A DNA stretch of 64,000 nt from CAIVVT01 sp963757265 (GTDB lineage: Bacteria > Acidobacteriota > Terriglobia > Bryobacterales > Bryobacteraceae), in the NCBI GenBank assembly GCA_963757265.1, contig CAVWRA010000012.1, forward strand, positions 434,001 through 498,000. Direction: 5' to 3'. This document shows positions 20,954 to 30,756 of the stretch, in pieces. The notes beneath the pieces are model-generated. The model saw only the letters and a program-made list of their open reading frames with translations, made no database searches and was not told the DNA's origin. The translations under genes were made by a program, and so were the position numbers. Within the stretch, counting starts at the first letter, position 1. Every line of letters starts with the position of its first letter.

Positions 20954-21478
20954 CGCGTATCTCGGTGAGGCGCCGGGGAATCAACTGATTCTTGACAAGG
21001 TCTGCACTCATGCCGACGTCTCGAACTGTCTGCAGTATAGCCCGACAACGAATGATAGCGATATCGGAAATGTGATCTCTTTGTAAATCTTGAATCTAGA
21101 GTCTGCAATGTAAAGGCTTTTGCATCAAATGCGTTCGGTTGAGCAAGTTCATTTCTCTGCTCCGTTCAACAGATGGCCATACCCCTCACCGTAAAACCCG
21201 TAGTACCCCTAGCTCATATTCTTCAATTAATGTCTGCATGTGTTCACGTCCACCTCACCTTCTGTGTCATGCTATGCGCTTCATTTGCTTGCATTTATTC
21301 TGTAGCCCACTGAGCCGTTCCTAGAGTTTTCCTATGGTGATTCATTTTGTGACTTGACACCGTGGAAAAACAGGAGCATAGATTTTAAGCAGATTATTCT
21401 GGTATCGCAAAAGCATTAATTCACTCAAGCGTAGTGAAAGTATTAGTCAATTCGTTCGCGGAGGAAAACAGTAGAATC
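20954..21478. promoter_or_regulatory. Divergent intergenic region, unit A
   Basis: 525 bp, much more AT-rich than its surroundings, between the prepilin (-) and the 269-aa gene (+). On the plus strand TTGACA (21354-21359) and TAGATT (21379-21384), 19 bp apart, form a candidate sigma-70-type promoter about 95 nt before the 269-aa start. The same element is kept in unit B (TTGACA at 32814) and in remnant unit C (46625). A GGAGG lies about 15 nt before the ATG at 21479. No small gene is evident. Confidence 0.45.
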
Positions 21479-22288
21479 ATGTATCTGACACGTCTGTTTA
21501 GCGCAGTGCTTCTGTTGTGGATTGCACTTACTTTCAATGGTTTGCATGCGCAGACCCAGAGCACCCAGCCGAATCCCCAGCTGGTGCTCCAGTCGTCGCT
21601 GCGGGTGCTCGCCGGAACGGTGTCCGTCACCGACACGAAGCTGCTTGCGGCGGTGAATTACACTGCCGGTTCCGATGTTGAAACGGGCACGGCCGAGCTG
21701 GAGGCGAGCGGCTTTGACGAGCTCTTGTCGGTACTGACCCTGCCGAGCGGCACGCAGACGCTGGTGCGGCAAGGCATGGCCGAAGCCCTAACGGGCGCGG
21801 ACGGCCAGGTGCAGATAGCCGCGCTTCACAACTCGTTGTATCCGGCGCCCTGGTTTATGCCCGCGCTGCTGGTGCAAGGGTGGCTCCTGCCTGCGAACAA
21901 CGTCACCCTCGGCTCCGCGACAAACGAGGTCCGAAACGGGCAGAATGTGATCCACATCGACGCCTATCGGCTTCCGGTTGGACAGCTTGATGCGCTGACA
22001 GGCAGCTATTTGGTCCAAGCGAGCACGGCGGACCTGTACCTAGACGCGACCACGCTGCTTCCTCTCTACCTGGATTTCACATTGCATCCGGACAACGACG
22101 AACTGATCAATTTCCCGGTGACCATCGCTTTCCTGTCTTACAGTTCCGTGAATGGCGTGCAAGTACCCTTCCACATCCAAAGGTTTCTGCAGCGCAGTCT
22201 GCTCCTGGATCTGACTCTGAGCAGTGCCGCGATCAACGTAGGCGTTCCGCAATCGGATTTCACCATCCCGCAGCCGACCATCCAGTGA
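21479..22288 (+). CDS. Exported 269-aa protein preceding Rhs, unit A
   Basis: The ATG at 21479 is chosen because it gives a clean signal peptide (MYLTRLFSAVLLLWIALTFN ... GLHAQ) and lies after GGAGG; an in-frame ATG 45 nt upstream would bury it. The mature protein (about 240 aa) is rich in beta strands: VSVTDTKLLAAVNYTAGSDV, GTAELEASGFDELLSVLTLP, then YLVQASTADLYLDATTLLPL and INFPVTIAFLSYSSVNGVQV-type segments. This outline recalls LolA/LppX-type lipid-binding proteins, but there is no decisive motif. It ends 10 nt before the Rhs gene, so the two are probably co-transcribed, and it could be an export or surface-assembly partner of the Rhs protein. Confidence 0.65.
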   Translation: MYLTRLFSAVLLLWIALTFNGLHAQTQSTQPNPQLVLQSSLRVLAGTVSVTDTKLLAAVNYTAGSDVETGTAELEASGFDELLSVLTLPSGTQTLVRQGMAEALTGADGQVQIAALHNSLYPAPWFMPALLVQGWLLPANNVTLGSATNEVRNGQNVIHIDAYRLPVGQLDALTGSYLVQASTADLYLDATTLLPLYLDFTLHPDNDELINFPVTIAFLSYSSVNGVQVPFHIQRFLQRSLLLDLTLSSAAINVGVPQSDFTIPQPTIQ

Positions 22289-22298
22289 GGAAAAAGTC

Positions 22299-25200
22299 AT
22301 GCGACCTCTTCGAGCACTTCTATTTGTTGGAGTGTGGGCGATGGCCCACACCATGCAGGCTCAGCCCGCCACCGGGTTTCCGCCGTTCAGCAGCTCCGGC
22401 GGGGGCACGTTCGATGCGGTGAATAACGCCAATCTAAACGTGCACTTTCAGATTCCGGTCATACAGAAAGCGGGCCGAGGCTTACCATTTAGCTACAGCT
22501 TGGCTTACGATAGCTCTGTTTGGTATCCCAATTCCAACGTTTGGACGCCAGCGAGCGCTGGCTGGGGATGGACCGCCAGCACGCAAGCGGCAACGGGCTA
22601 CGTATCATACAGTGCAGTGCTGGAGGGCTGTAGCATCCCTGGTTACGGGTACAATTTTTGGGAATGGCGCAATTGGCAATACCACGACGCCGCAGGCGCG
22701 ACGCACAACTTCCCGGGCCTGGTTATTTCGAACATCAACACAACGCCCTGCAACCCGAGCGGTTATCCTCCATCGTCGCAGCAGGTAACGGCAACCGACG
22801 GCTCCGGGCTCACTCTTTCCGCGGCGGTTAATGGCACAACTCTGACCGCCTCCGCAATCACGCCCGGTGGGGTCGTGATCGGTGCCCCGCTGGCGCCACA
22901 GGGCAACGGTACTGTCACCGACACGAACGGCAACCAACTGACGGTCACCTACAGCGGCGGCACAACCACGTTCTATGACACCCTGAGCTCCGCAAACGCA
23001 GCCCTCACGGTCACGGGAGCCGGGACCCCATCCAGTCCGACAGTCTACACGTACACGAATCCGCAAGGCACATCGAGCTCCTTCCAGATGAAATACACGG
23101 CGTACACGGTGCAGACGAACTTTGGCTGCAGCGGCATCACCGAATACGGCGCGCAACCCCAAAATCTCGTCTCGAGCATCGTGCTACCGGACGGGACCTC
23201 GTACACAATCACCTACGAAGCCACCCCCAATCACTCGCCCAACGTGACTGGGCGCATCTCCTCCATCACCTTGCCAACCGGCGGAACCATTCAGTATGCC
23301 TATTCGGGTGGGAGCGAGGGGATCACGTGTGCCGACGGCACAACCGCCACGCTGACGCGGACGACTCCCGACGGCGCATGGACCTATGCGCATACAGAGA
23401 GTGGCACGCTGTGGACAACTGACATCACCGACCCGCAGAGCAACCTGACTGTAATGAGTTTTCAGACCATCTATGAGACGCAGCGGCAGGTGAACCAGGG
23501 CAGCTCGACGCTTCTCAAGACGGTGGATACCTGCTACAACGGCACCGGACCGACTGGTTGTACTAGAAATGCCGTCAGCTCGCCGATCAGCACTGTGAGC
23601 GTGACCACAACTCTTCCCGGCACCAAGAACCTGCTGGCCGAAAGGCTAAGTACGTACGACAGAACCTACGGGATGCTCAAGGAGGTGGACGAGTACGATT
23701 GGGGGCAAAATGCGGTTGGGGCGCTGACGAGGAAGACAATAACCGATTACGCCGTCGGAGGACTTGGAAATGGCATCATGGACCGGCCTCTCGACGTACA
23801 AGTGCAAACGGGCGCTGGCGTGCTTGTAGCAAAGACGACGTATGCTTATGACACTCAGAACGGCGGCGTCGTCACTACATCTGGTACTCCACAGCACATA
23901 AGCGTCTCCGGCGCGCGCGGAAACGTTACGGGTATCAACTGGATCACCAACATGTCGAGCGGGACCTATCTCGACCGAGCATTCACGTATTTCGATACCG
24001 GCAACGTGCAGACGGCGACGGACAGTAACAACGCTTCGGCCACGAACACGTATTCCAGCGCCACGGCCAGTTGCGGCAACTCTTTCCCCACCGGCTTGAA
24101 CGAGCCACTTTCGCTGACCCGCTCCTTCGTCTGGAACTGCAGCGGGGCGGTGCAAACTTCAGTGACAGATGAGAACGGACAGACTTCGACGACGACGTAC
24201 AACGACGCGAACTTCTGGCGCGCCACGGCGACAACGGATCCGACGTCCGCCCAGACCACGATTGCCTACTCGACCGTCGCCCCGGCCTGGGCGGCCGAAA
24301 GTACGCTGAACTTCAACGGCAGCACATCGACTGTGGACAAGCGCACCACGCTCGACAGCCTGGGCCGGCCCCACATTGCCCAGACCATGCGGAGCCAGGG
24401 GTCGGCCAATTACGATTCCGTGGAGACCGACTACGATTCCCTCGGCCGGCCTGCGAATGTTTCAATTCCCTACACCGGAACTGCCGGGCAGACCACCAGC
24501 GGCAACGGAACAACGACGGCCTATGACGCCCTGAGCCGCCCCACGAAGGTGACCGATGCCGGAGGCGGTTGGACGAAGTACACCTATACCCAAAACGATG
24601 TCTTGATTGAGACGGGGCCGCTGGCCACCGGGGATACAAATAATAAGAAGCGGCAGCTCGAATACGACGGGCTTGGGCGGCTGACGTCGGTTTGCGAAGT
24701 GAACGAGTCGGGCGGAGCCTACTGCGGGCAAACCAATGGCCAGCAGACAGGCCTTCTGACCCAGTACACTTACGACCTCCTGGGGAATTTGATTGGGGTG
24801 GCGCAGAATGCGAACGGCCAATCACAGCCGCGCACATACCAATACGATGCCGTAGGACGCCTTATCTCGGAGGCGAACCCGGAAACGAACGGGGGCGCCT
24901 ACACCTACACATACGACACGGACGCCACGTGCGGCACTTCTAAAGGCGATATGGTGAATCGAACCGACCCGATGGGTAACGTCACCTGCCATACCTACGA
25001 CGCCCTGCATCGCGTCAAGTTGATCAAGTACCCGAGCGGCACGTACGCGAACGTCACCCCGGCGAAGCACTTCGTCTACGATTCTGGAACCTTGACCATC
25101 AACGGGAACAACGTGCCCTTGAACAACACCGCGAGCCGCCTGGTCGAAGCCTACACCGGCACGTCGACCGCCAAGATCACCGACATCTTCTACAGCTATT

Positions 25201-27047
25201 CCGCCCGCGGCGAAGTGACCGACGTCTACCAGTCCTCGCCGAACTCCGGCGGCTATTATCATGTGAACGCCACGTATTGGGCCCACGGGCTGCAGAACAC
25301 GTTCAGCACCAATTTGGCCAACATGCCCACGTGGACGTACAGCGTGGACGGGGAAGGCCGCTGGAACGCAGTGGCTGATTCCTCCGGCACGAACCCCGTC
25401 ACGTCAACGGCGTACAATGTGTACAGTGAGCCCACGGCCGTGAACTTCGGATCGCTGGACAGCGACGCATTCAACTTCGACCCCAACACTGGCCGTATGA
25501 CCCAGTACCAGGCCAACGTGGGCAGCTCCACTATCAGCGGTGCGCTCACCTGGAACAAGAACGGCAGCCTGTACACGCTGGGCATCACGGACACCTACAA
25601 CGCGAACAACAACCAGACGTGCGCATATGCCTACGATGATTTCGCGCGCCTGAGCAGCGTCAACTGCGGAAGCGGCAATTGGGGACAGAGCTTCACCTAC
25701 GACCCCTTTGGCAACATCACCAAGGCCGGACAAAACGGCGCCGTATCGTTCTCGGTGTCTTACTCCTGGGCCACCAACCAAATCACCAGCTCCCCCTACG
25801 TCTACGACGCCAACGGCAATCTGACGGCCGACGGTAATCACACCTACACCTGGGATGCCGAAGGCAAGCTGGCTTCGCTCGACGGCAACAGCGAAACCTA
25901 CGATGCCAAGGGTCGCCGAGTCGAGCAGCTCAAGTCCGGCGCCTACACGGAGATCCTCTACGCTCCCAACGGCGCCAAGCTGGCGCTCCTGAATGGCAGT
26001 ACCGTGGTGAAGATGTTTGTGTCCTTGCCCGGCGGCGCCACGGCGGTATACGCTGGCACCAGCTTGAGCTACTACCGGCATCCCGACTGGCTCGGCTCCT
26101 CGCGCGTGGCTTCCACGACGACCCAGACGGTCTACTACGACGGCTCGTACGCTCCGTTTGGGGAGTCCTACAACGAAAGCGGCACCACGGACCGCAACTT
26201 CACCGGCCAGAACCAGGACCTCGGGGCCGTCCAGTATTACGACTTCCCGAATCGCGAGCATAATGTGATCCAAGGCCGCTGGATCAACCCCGATCCGGCA
26301 GGGCTGACAGCGGTGAACCCGCGCCGGCCGCAGAGCTGGAACCGGTATGCGTACGTGATGAACGATCCGATCAAAATGACCGATCCGTCGGGGCTGAACG
26401 CCGATAATCCAGATGATTATGACCCCTGTGAAGACCCTTTGGTCGATTGCTTCGTTGGGGGTGGCGAAGCTGGAGGCGGTAGAGGCGATAGTGCCACCTA
26501 CCAAACCCATTCTGAGGTGGTGATCACCCAGGCCGGGGATACCATCGTGGTGGAGGTCGCGAACGATCCCAGCGACACGCCGACGTTCACGACAACCGGG
26601 ACGCCGAACAACACTTCGGGCGCCTCGGACAACGAGGTCGTCACGATCACGGGGTATGTGCCGTTTGTATATGGGGTTGCTGGTCTGTCCGTCACTTATA
26701 TTCAAGACATGTCCACCGGTCAGATGTGCGGTAACCTATCTGCCACTGGCGGTGTAGGTCGAAGCCTGGGCGGGGGAACACTTCACAACCTGAAGGGGAA
26801 TATCATTGGCGCTTTACGCGGCTGGGGATGGTCCGGTGGTTTCACGAACGGTCCGATAGGAATTCAAGGTGGCGGCGGTCCGAGCGATATAGCACCAGCA
26901 GTGGTCGGACCTCTTTTCGGGACACCTGGTGGGAGTGTCAGCTACGGTTACACCGCGTGCCCTTCATGGGCGCAGTGGCCCTTCGGAGCTCCGCTGAAGA
27001 CAATTCAGCCAGTTCGGCCCAAAAAATTACCTTCCGCATCCGAGTAA
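22299..27047 (+). CDS. Exported Rhs/YD-repeat protein A with unique C-terminal tip
   Basis: 1582 aa with a GAGGAAAAAG ribosome-binding site. Residues 1-22 (MRPLRALLFVGVWAMAHTMQ) are a signal peptide; there is no PAAR or T6SS-adaptor domain. YD repeats dominate residues about 600-1260 (YDSLGRPANVS, YDGLGRLTSV, YDAVGRLISE, YDPFGNITKA, YDAKGRRVEQ). The core YRHPDWLGSSRVAS ... APFGESYNESG ... GRWINPDPAGL ... DPIKMTDPSGL closes the shell near residue 1364. The last ~217 residues, Gly/Asp-rich then compact, are unrelated to tips B and C. In known Rhs proteins the shell encapsulates a C-terminal toxin; the tip matches no toxin I recognise. A four-TM protein follows as possible immunity. Confidence 0.85.
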   Translation: MRPLRALLFVGVWAMAHTMQAQPATGFPPFSSSGGGTFDAVNNANLNVHFQIPVIQKAGRGLPFSYSLAYDSSVWYPNSNVWTPASAGWGWTASTQAATGYVSYSAVLEGCSIPGYGYNFWEWRNWQYHDAAGATHNFPGLVISNINTTPCNPSGYPPSSQQVTATDGSGLTLSAAVNGTTLTASAITPGGVVIGAPLAPQGNGTVTDTNGNQLTVTYSGGTTTFYDTLSSANAALTVTGAGTPSSPTVYTYTNPQGTSSSFQMKYTAYTVQTNFGCSGITEYGAQPQNLVSSIVLPDGTSYTITYEATPNHSPNVTGRISSITLPTGGTIQYAYSGGSEGITCADGTTATLTRTTPDGAWTYAHTESGTLWTTDITDPQSNLTVMSFQTIYETQRQVNQGSSTLLKTVDTCYNGTGPTGCTRNAVSSPISTVSVTTTLPGTKNLLAERLSTYDRTYGMLKEVDEYDWGQNAVGALTRKTITDYAVGGLGNGIMDRPLDVQVQTGAGVLVAKTTYAYDTQNGGVVTTSGTPQHISVSGARGNVTGINWITNMSSGTYLDRAFTYFDTGNVQTATDSNNASATNTYSSATASCGNSFPTGLNEPLSLTRSFVWNCSGAVQTSVTDENGQTSTTTYNDANFWRATATTDPTSAQTTIAYSTVAPAWAAESTLNFNGSTSTVDKRTTLDSLGRPHIAQTMRSQGSANYDSVETDYDSLGRPANVSIPYTGTAGQTTSGNGTTTAYDALSRPTKVTDAGGGWTKYTYTQNDVLIETGPLATGDTNNKKRQLEYDGLGRLTSVCEVNESGGAYCGQTNGQQTGLLTQYTYDLLGNLIGVAQNANGQSQPRTYQYDAVGRLISEANPETNGGAYTYTYDTDATCGTSKGDMVNRTDPMGNVTCHTYDALHRVKLIKYPSGTYANVTPAKHFVYDSGTLTINGNNVPLNNTASRLVEAYTGTSTAKITDIFYSYSARGEVTDVYQSSPNSGGYYHVNATYWAHGLQNTFSTNLANMPTWTYSVDGEGRWNAVADSSGTNPVTSTAYNVYSEPTAVNFGSLDSDAFNFDPNTGRMTQYQANVGSSTISGALTWNKNGSLYTLGITDTYNANNNQTCAYAYDDFARLSSVNCGSGNWGQSFTYDPFGNITKAGQNGAVSFSVSYSWATNQITSSPYVYDANGNLTADGNHTYTWDAEGKLASLDGNSETYDAKGRRVEQLKSGAYTEILYAPNGAKLALLNGSTVVKMFVSLPGGATAVYAGTSLSYYRHPDWLGSSRVASTTTQTVYYDGSYAPFGESYNESGTTDRNFTGQNQDLGAVQYYDFPNREHNVIQGRWINPDPAGLTAVNPRRPQSWNRYAYVMNDPIKMTDPSGLNADNPDDYDPCEDPLVDCFVGGGEAGGGRGDSATYQTHSEVVITQAGDTIVVEVANDPSDTPTFTTTGTPNNTSGASDNEVVTITGYVPFVYGVAGLSVTYIQDMSTGQMCGNLSATGGVGRSLGGGTLHNLKGNIIGALRGWGWSGGFTNGPIGIQGGGGPSDIAPAVVGPLFGTPGGSVSYGYTACPSWAQWPFGAPLKTIQPVRPKKLPSASE

Positions 27048-27084
27048 TGATTGTGCGCTTAGGTGAGGACGCCGACGAAAAGAA

Positions 27085-27669
27085 ATGGAACTAACACACT
27101 TGCTCTTCATCGGGGCGATTACCGCGGTTGGCTTGTTTTTGTCGGTCTATGGGCCCATTCTGCTTTTCCGTCCCCACTTGGTCCAAAAACCAACGCGCTG
27201 GCTTCCTTCCGCCTGGACCAGACACAACGCAGCCCTCAGCAAGTCGCTCCTGCGCATCATAGGATTATTCGCCACGCTGTTTGGACTAGACATCCTTGGC
27301 ACCGGCCTGGTCCTTTTGGTCCCCACCGGACCCATTGCGGCCTGTGCCGAGGCCCTCAGGTTCCCACTTTACTTCCTGTGGAGGAATCTGCCCCACTTCA
27401 ACCCGGCGGCCCTAACCTTGCCGCCGATCTTCGGCAGCCAGCCAGTCTTCCTGCCGATGGTGCTGGGAGGCATCGGTTTTGTAGGATGTGCGCTGGTTAT
27501 GATTTTCAGCCCGGGGCGAGCAGCCAGAATGTTCAAGTTGGACACCTATGCTGTCGGCGCGGCGCGCTCGCCGGAGGTTCAGAAGATCCAGTTGCGTGCA
27601 TTGGGGTGCTTTTTCTTGATCATCGGGACATCCGCACTCATGTCGGGTTTGGGCATCCTGAATCATTGA
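27085..27669 (+). CDS. Four-TM membrane protein, putative immunity for Rhs A
   Basis: 194 aa, starting 37 nt after Rhs A. Hydrophobic segments lie near residues 5-27 (LLFIGAITAVGLFLSVYGPI), 57-82 (SLLRIIGLFATLFGLDILGT), 122-144 (PMVLGGIGFVGCALVMIFSP) and 172-192 (LGCFFLIIGTSALMSGLGIL). No enzyme motif is seen. Position directly after a Rhs tip is the usual place of an immunity gene, and unit B has a different membrane protein in the same place, which supports tip-specific pairing. An integral-membrane immunity protein would fit a toxin acting on or entering through the inner membrane; this is inference. Confidence 0.6.
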   Translation: MELTHLLFIGAITAVGLFLSVYGPILLFRPHLVQKPTRWLPSAWTRHNAALSKSLLRIIGLFATLFGLDILGTGLVLLVPTGPIAACAEALRFPLYFLWRNLPHFNPAALTLPPIFGSQPVFLPMVLGGIGFVGCALVMIFSPGRAARMFKLDTYAVGAARSPEVQKIQLRALGCFFLIIGTSALMSGLGILNH

Positions 27670-28194
27670 AACCGTGTACGATCTGTGCGAACGGGTCAGC
27701 CTGAAGTGGAACCGGGGACACGCAATCGCTGATTTCGTGAGACTGGTGAAGGGGGACGTCCTGGGAAAGGGACGTCCTGATGTGTCCCTCCTGGATTCTG
27801 TTGCCGTTTATACCGCTCCTGGTCCAGCGGATTGGTTCTGAAACGCTGATTGCAGGACGGTTGCGGGTTCGCCCGCCGGTCACGCGTCTGAGGGCACAGC
27901 AATTCGAGCGTGAACGCGCAAGACGGACTGGAAGCTCCGGAACGACTCTCTCGTACTGGAACAGCAAGCTGGTCAATCATTTAACGGCAGGTAGGCGTGA
28001 AATCAGGTTGCCGAGGACCAGATTCAGCGCGGAGAAACTGTACGATCCGGCACATGGGTAACAGCTGTTGCTAACCACATGGGTTACACTTCTTCCTGAT
28101 CTTGGCTAATCACTGGCTGCCGTGCAAGGAGCCCGGAGGGCGACTGCAGCGGCGGCCAGTGACTGTAGCCTTTCTTGCGGGCGTCGCTATAGCC
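27670..28194. other. Spacer after unit A with left end of the inverted-repeat element
   Basis: No gene recognised. 27769-27788 (GGGACGTCCTGATGTGTCCC) is the left terminal repeat of a ~300-bp element whose intact copy is at 39073-39369; similarity to that copy continues to about 28045. A near-copy of the first ten bases lies just upstream (27753). The IS21 element begins at 28195, so this copy has been split. Confidence 0.6.
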
Positions 28195-28472
28195 TGGGGA
28201 TTCTCCTCGTAACCGATCACCGTTCTCGTGCTGACTTCGATCACCATTCTCCTCGGAAAACGATCAGCGTTCTCCTGCGAAAGCGATCAGTGTTCTCCTG
28301 GCAAAGCGATCACTGTTTGGCGCTCGCGGCCAGAGGTGATCGACGCGGGAGAGTACTGATCGGCGGGTGAGGAGAACGAGCGGGAAGAGCGCGAGGGGCA
28401 CTGGACAAATCGCAAGGGCTACCATGAGCCGCCCGGGAGGGCGTAATCAGGTTGCCCAGAAAGAGGAAGTCC

Positions 28473-29999
28473 ATGCGTAAGATCAGAGAAATCCTTCGGC
28501 TCCATTTCGAGCAGAAGCTCGGCCAGCGGCAAATTGCTCGCAGCGCCAACGTCAGTCAGAGCACCGTGCACGAGTACCTGGCGCGGATGCAATCGGCCGG
28601 CCTGGAGTGGCCACTCGGGGAAGGCTGGGACGAACAGCGACTGGAGGCGGCATTGTTTCCGCCCAACCCGCCGGCCGAAAAGGCGTCCCCGCGTCCGCTG
28701 CCGGACTTTGCAGAGTTGGAGCGGCAGCGTCAGCAACACCGCGAGCTGACGCTGGAGTTGCTGTGGGAAGAGTACCGGCAGCAGCAGCCGGACGGCTTTT
28801 CCTACAGCCAGTTCTGCAAGCTGTACCGGCGCTGGCGCAAGCAGCGGGACGTGGTGCTGCGGCAGGAGCACCGGCCGGGTGAGAAGCTGTTTGTGGACTG
28901 GGCGGGCGCTACCATTGCGCTGCATTTGCGCGACGGCTCGGTGCGCCCGGCGCCGCTGTTTGTGTGTGCGTTGGGCGTCTCCAGCTACACCTACGCCGAG
29001 GTCGCCCCGAACCAGCAGATGGAGAGCTGGCTGAAGGTCCAGATGCACGCCTTCGAGTTTTACGGCGGGTGCCCGGCGCTACTGATTCCCGACAACACCA
29101 GGACCGGGGTAACCAAGGCCTGCCGCTACGAGCCGGAGCTCAATCCCACCTATCAGGAATTCGCTGCCCACTATGGCGTAGCCGTGATGCCGGCGCGGCC
29201 CTACAAGCCGCGGGACAAAGCCAAGGCCGAGTGCGCGGTGCAGATTGTGCAGCGCTGGATCGTGATGCGGCTGCGCCAGCGGCGCTTCTTCTCTATCACG
29301 GAGGCCAATGAAGCCGTGCACGAACTACTGGCCGCGCTGAATCAGCGGCCCTTTCGCAAGCGCCGCGAGGACAGTCGCGCCAGTCTGTTTGCCCGCATTG
29401 ACCGGCCCGCGCTGCGACCGTTGCCGGCCGAGCGCTACGATTTGAGCCATTGGTCGCAGGCGCGCGTCAACATCGATTATCACGTCGCCTTCGATGCCAA
29501 CTGGTACAGCGTGCCCTACACGCTGGCCGGCCAGCTGGTCGAAGTGCGTGCCACGCCGGCCACTGTGGAGATCTTCCATCGCGGCCGGCGGGTGGCCTCT
29601 CATCTGCGCAGCCGCGGACGTTACCAGAGCGTGGCGCAGGCCGAGCACCGGCCCAAGAGCCACCAGGCGCATCTTGAATGGACGCCCTCGCGGATTGTCA
29701 ATTGGGCGGCCAAGATCGGCCGCCACACGGCGCAACTGGTCGAGCGCATTCTCGAAGACAAGCCGCATCCGGAGATGGGTTACCGCGCCTGCCTCGGGCT
29801 GATCCGCTTGGCCGAGGAGTACACGCCGCAGCGCATGGAGGCCGCCGCCGAACGCGCGCTGCTGACCGGCGCCATCGGTTACCAGCGCGTGAAATCGATG
29901 CTGCGCCGGGGGCTCGACGCCGAGGCCGTCAGCACGCCGCCGCCGGGCCGGCCCGGTCCGGAGCATGAAAACCTGCGGGGCTCGGAGTACTTCCAGTAA
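28473..29999 (+). CDS. istA: IS21 transposase IstA, copy 1
   Basis: 508 aa from the ATG at 28473, preceded by AGAGGAAG; an in-frame TTG 21 nt upstream is less likely. Residues 1-45 hold a helix-turn-helix (LGQRQIARSANVSQSTVHEY) that binds the end repeats. The integrase core has FVDWAG (first Asp), LLIPDNTRTGV (second Asp) and KAKAECAVQIVQRW (Glu), the DDE triad that performs strand transfer. A C-terminal beta domain follows (NWYSVPYTLAGQLVEVRA, SHLRSRGRYQ). The length matches IS21 IstA. It is intact, so the element may be active. Confidence 0.95.
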   Translation: MRKIREILRLHFEQKLGQRQIARSANVSQSTVHEYLARMQSAGLEWPLGEGWDEQRLEAALFPPNPPAEKASPRPLPDFAELERQRQQHRELTLELLWEEYRQQQPDGFSYSQFCKLYRRWRKQRDVVLRQEHRPGEKLFVDWAGATIALHLRDGSVRPAPLFVCALGVSSYTYAEVAPNQQMESWLKVQMHAFEFYGGCPALLIPDNTRTGVTKACRYEPELNPTYQEFAAHYGVAVMPARPYKPRDKAKAECAVQIVQRWIVMRLRQRRFFSITEANEAVHELLAALNQRPFRKRREDSRASLFARIDRPALRPLPAERYDLSHWSQARVNIDYHVAFDANWYSVPYTLAGQLVEVRATPATVEIFHRGRRVASHLRSRGRYQSVAQAEHRPKSHQAHLEWTPSRIVNWAAKIGRHTAQLVERILEDKPHPEMGYRACLGLIRLAEEYTPQRMEAAAERALLTGAIGYQRVKSMLRRGLDAEAVSTPPPGRPGPEHENLRGSEYFQ

Positions 30000-30009
30000 G
30001 GAACCCCAC

Positions 30010-30756
30010 ATGCTCAAACAACCCACACTCGAGAAACTCGAAGCCATGCGGCTGCACGGCATGGCGCAAGCCCTGCGAGAGCTGGACGGCTCCGAGCAGG
30101 CACGCGAACTCAGTTTTGAGGAGCGGCTCGCTCTGCTGGTTGACCGGCAGATGACCTGGCGGCAGAACGAGGCGCTGCAGGCCCGCCTGCGCCGCGCCAA
30201 ACTGAAGGCCAACGCCTGCGTGGAGGAGATCGACTATCGCGCTGCGCGCGGATTGGACAAGTCGCTGGTGCGCTCGCTCATCCAGGAGTCGGCCTGGGTC
30301 GCACAACACGAAAACATCTTCGTGTGCGGCCCCACCGGCGTCGGCAAGAGCTTCCTCGCTTGTGCCCTGGCGCACAAGGCCTGCCGCGACGGCTACTCGG
30401 TCTTCTACACGCGCGCCTCCGCGCTGTTTCGCGATCTGGCACTGGCCCGCGCCGACGGCAGCCTGCGCAGTCTCCTGCTGCGTCTTGGCAAGATCGACGT
30501 GCTGGTGGTCGACGACTGGGCCATGAGCCCGCTGAACGAAACCGAGGCGCGCGACTTCTGGGAGATCTGCGAGGATCGCTGCCAGGCACGGAGCCTGGTT
30601 CTGACCTCGCAGGTGCCGGTGGCCAAATGGCACAGCCAGATCGGCGACTCCACGATCGCCGACGGAATCCTCGACCGCATCATCCATCGCGCCCATCGCC
30701 TCGAACTGAAAGGCGAGTCAATGCGCAAGCGCCAGGGCGCACAGCCGTCGAGCTGA
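30010..30756 (+). CDS. istB: IS21 helper ATPase IstB, copy 1
   Basis: 248 aa; the ATG at 30010 lies 10 nt after istA and follows AAGGAAC. Sequence order is typical of IstB/DnaC-like AAA+ proteins: an N-terminal helical region (LEKLEAMRLHGMAQALREL), Walker A GPTGVGKSFLACAL, Walker B KIDVLVVDDWAM, and arginine-finger region SLVLTSQVPVAKWHSQIGD followed by ADGILDRIIHRAHRLELKG. IstB assembles on target DNA with ATP and delivers it to IstA. It is full length. Copy 2 differs only by synonymous bases that I could find. Confidence 0.95.
   Translation: MLKQPTLEKLEAMRLHGMAQALRELDGSEQARELSFEERLALLVDRQMTWRQNEALQARLRRAKLKANACVEEIDYRAARGLDKSLVRSLIQESAWVAQHENIFVCGPTGVGKSFLACALAHKACRDGYSVFYTRASALFRDLALARADGSLRSLLLRLGKIDVLVVDDWAMSPLNETEARDFWEICEDRCQARSLVLTSQVPVAKWHSQIGDSTIADGILDRIIHRAHRLELKGESMRKRQGAQPSS

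Larger units (their letters stand above)
20463..26395 (+). repeat. Rhs unit A, 5.9-kb direct repeat (partner 31923-37855)
   Basis: From the 3' end of the prepilin gene to the end of the Rhs core, this segment matches 31923-37855 at a constant offset of 11460 bp (11457 after a 3-bp difference near 24740). Near-identity runs to about 23690 and again through 25240, with scattered differences elsewhere. The prepilin, the intergenic region and the 269-aa gene are essentially identical between units. Divergence becomes complete at the D-P-S/Q-G-L motif, where the toxin-like tips begin. Confidence 0.9.

Noticed and set aside
25404..26705. Minus-strand open frame of 433 codons opposite Rhs A
   Set aside because: Not kept in the equivalent place of unit B at the same length and composed of shadow-type residues; the plus-strand Rhs explains the coding signal.
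28207..28320. Regular ~23-bp repeats that could suggest a CRISPR array
   Set aside because: They are the terminal transposase-binding repeats of the IS21 element, with no unique spacers of array size and no cas genes in the window.
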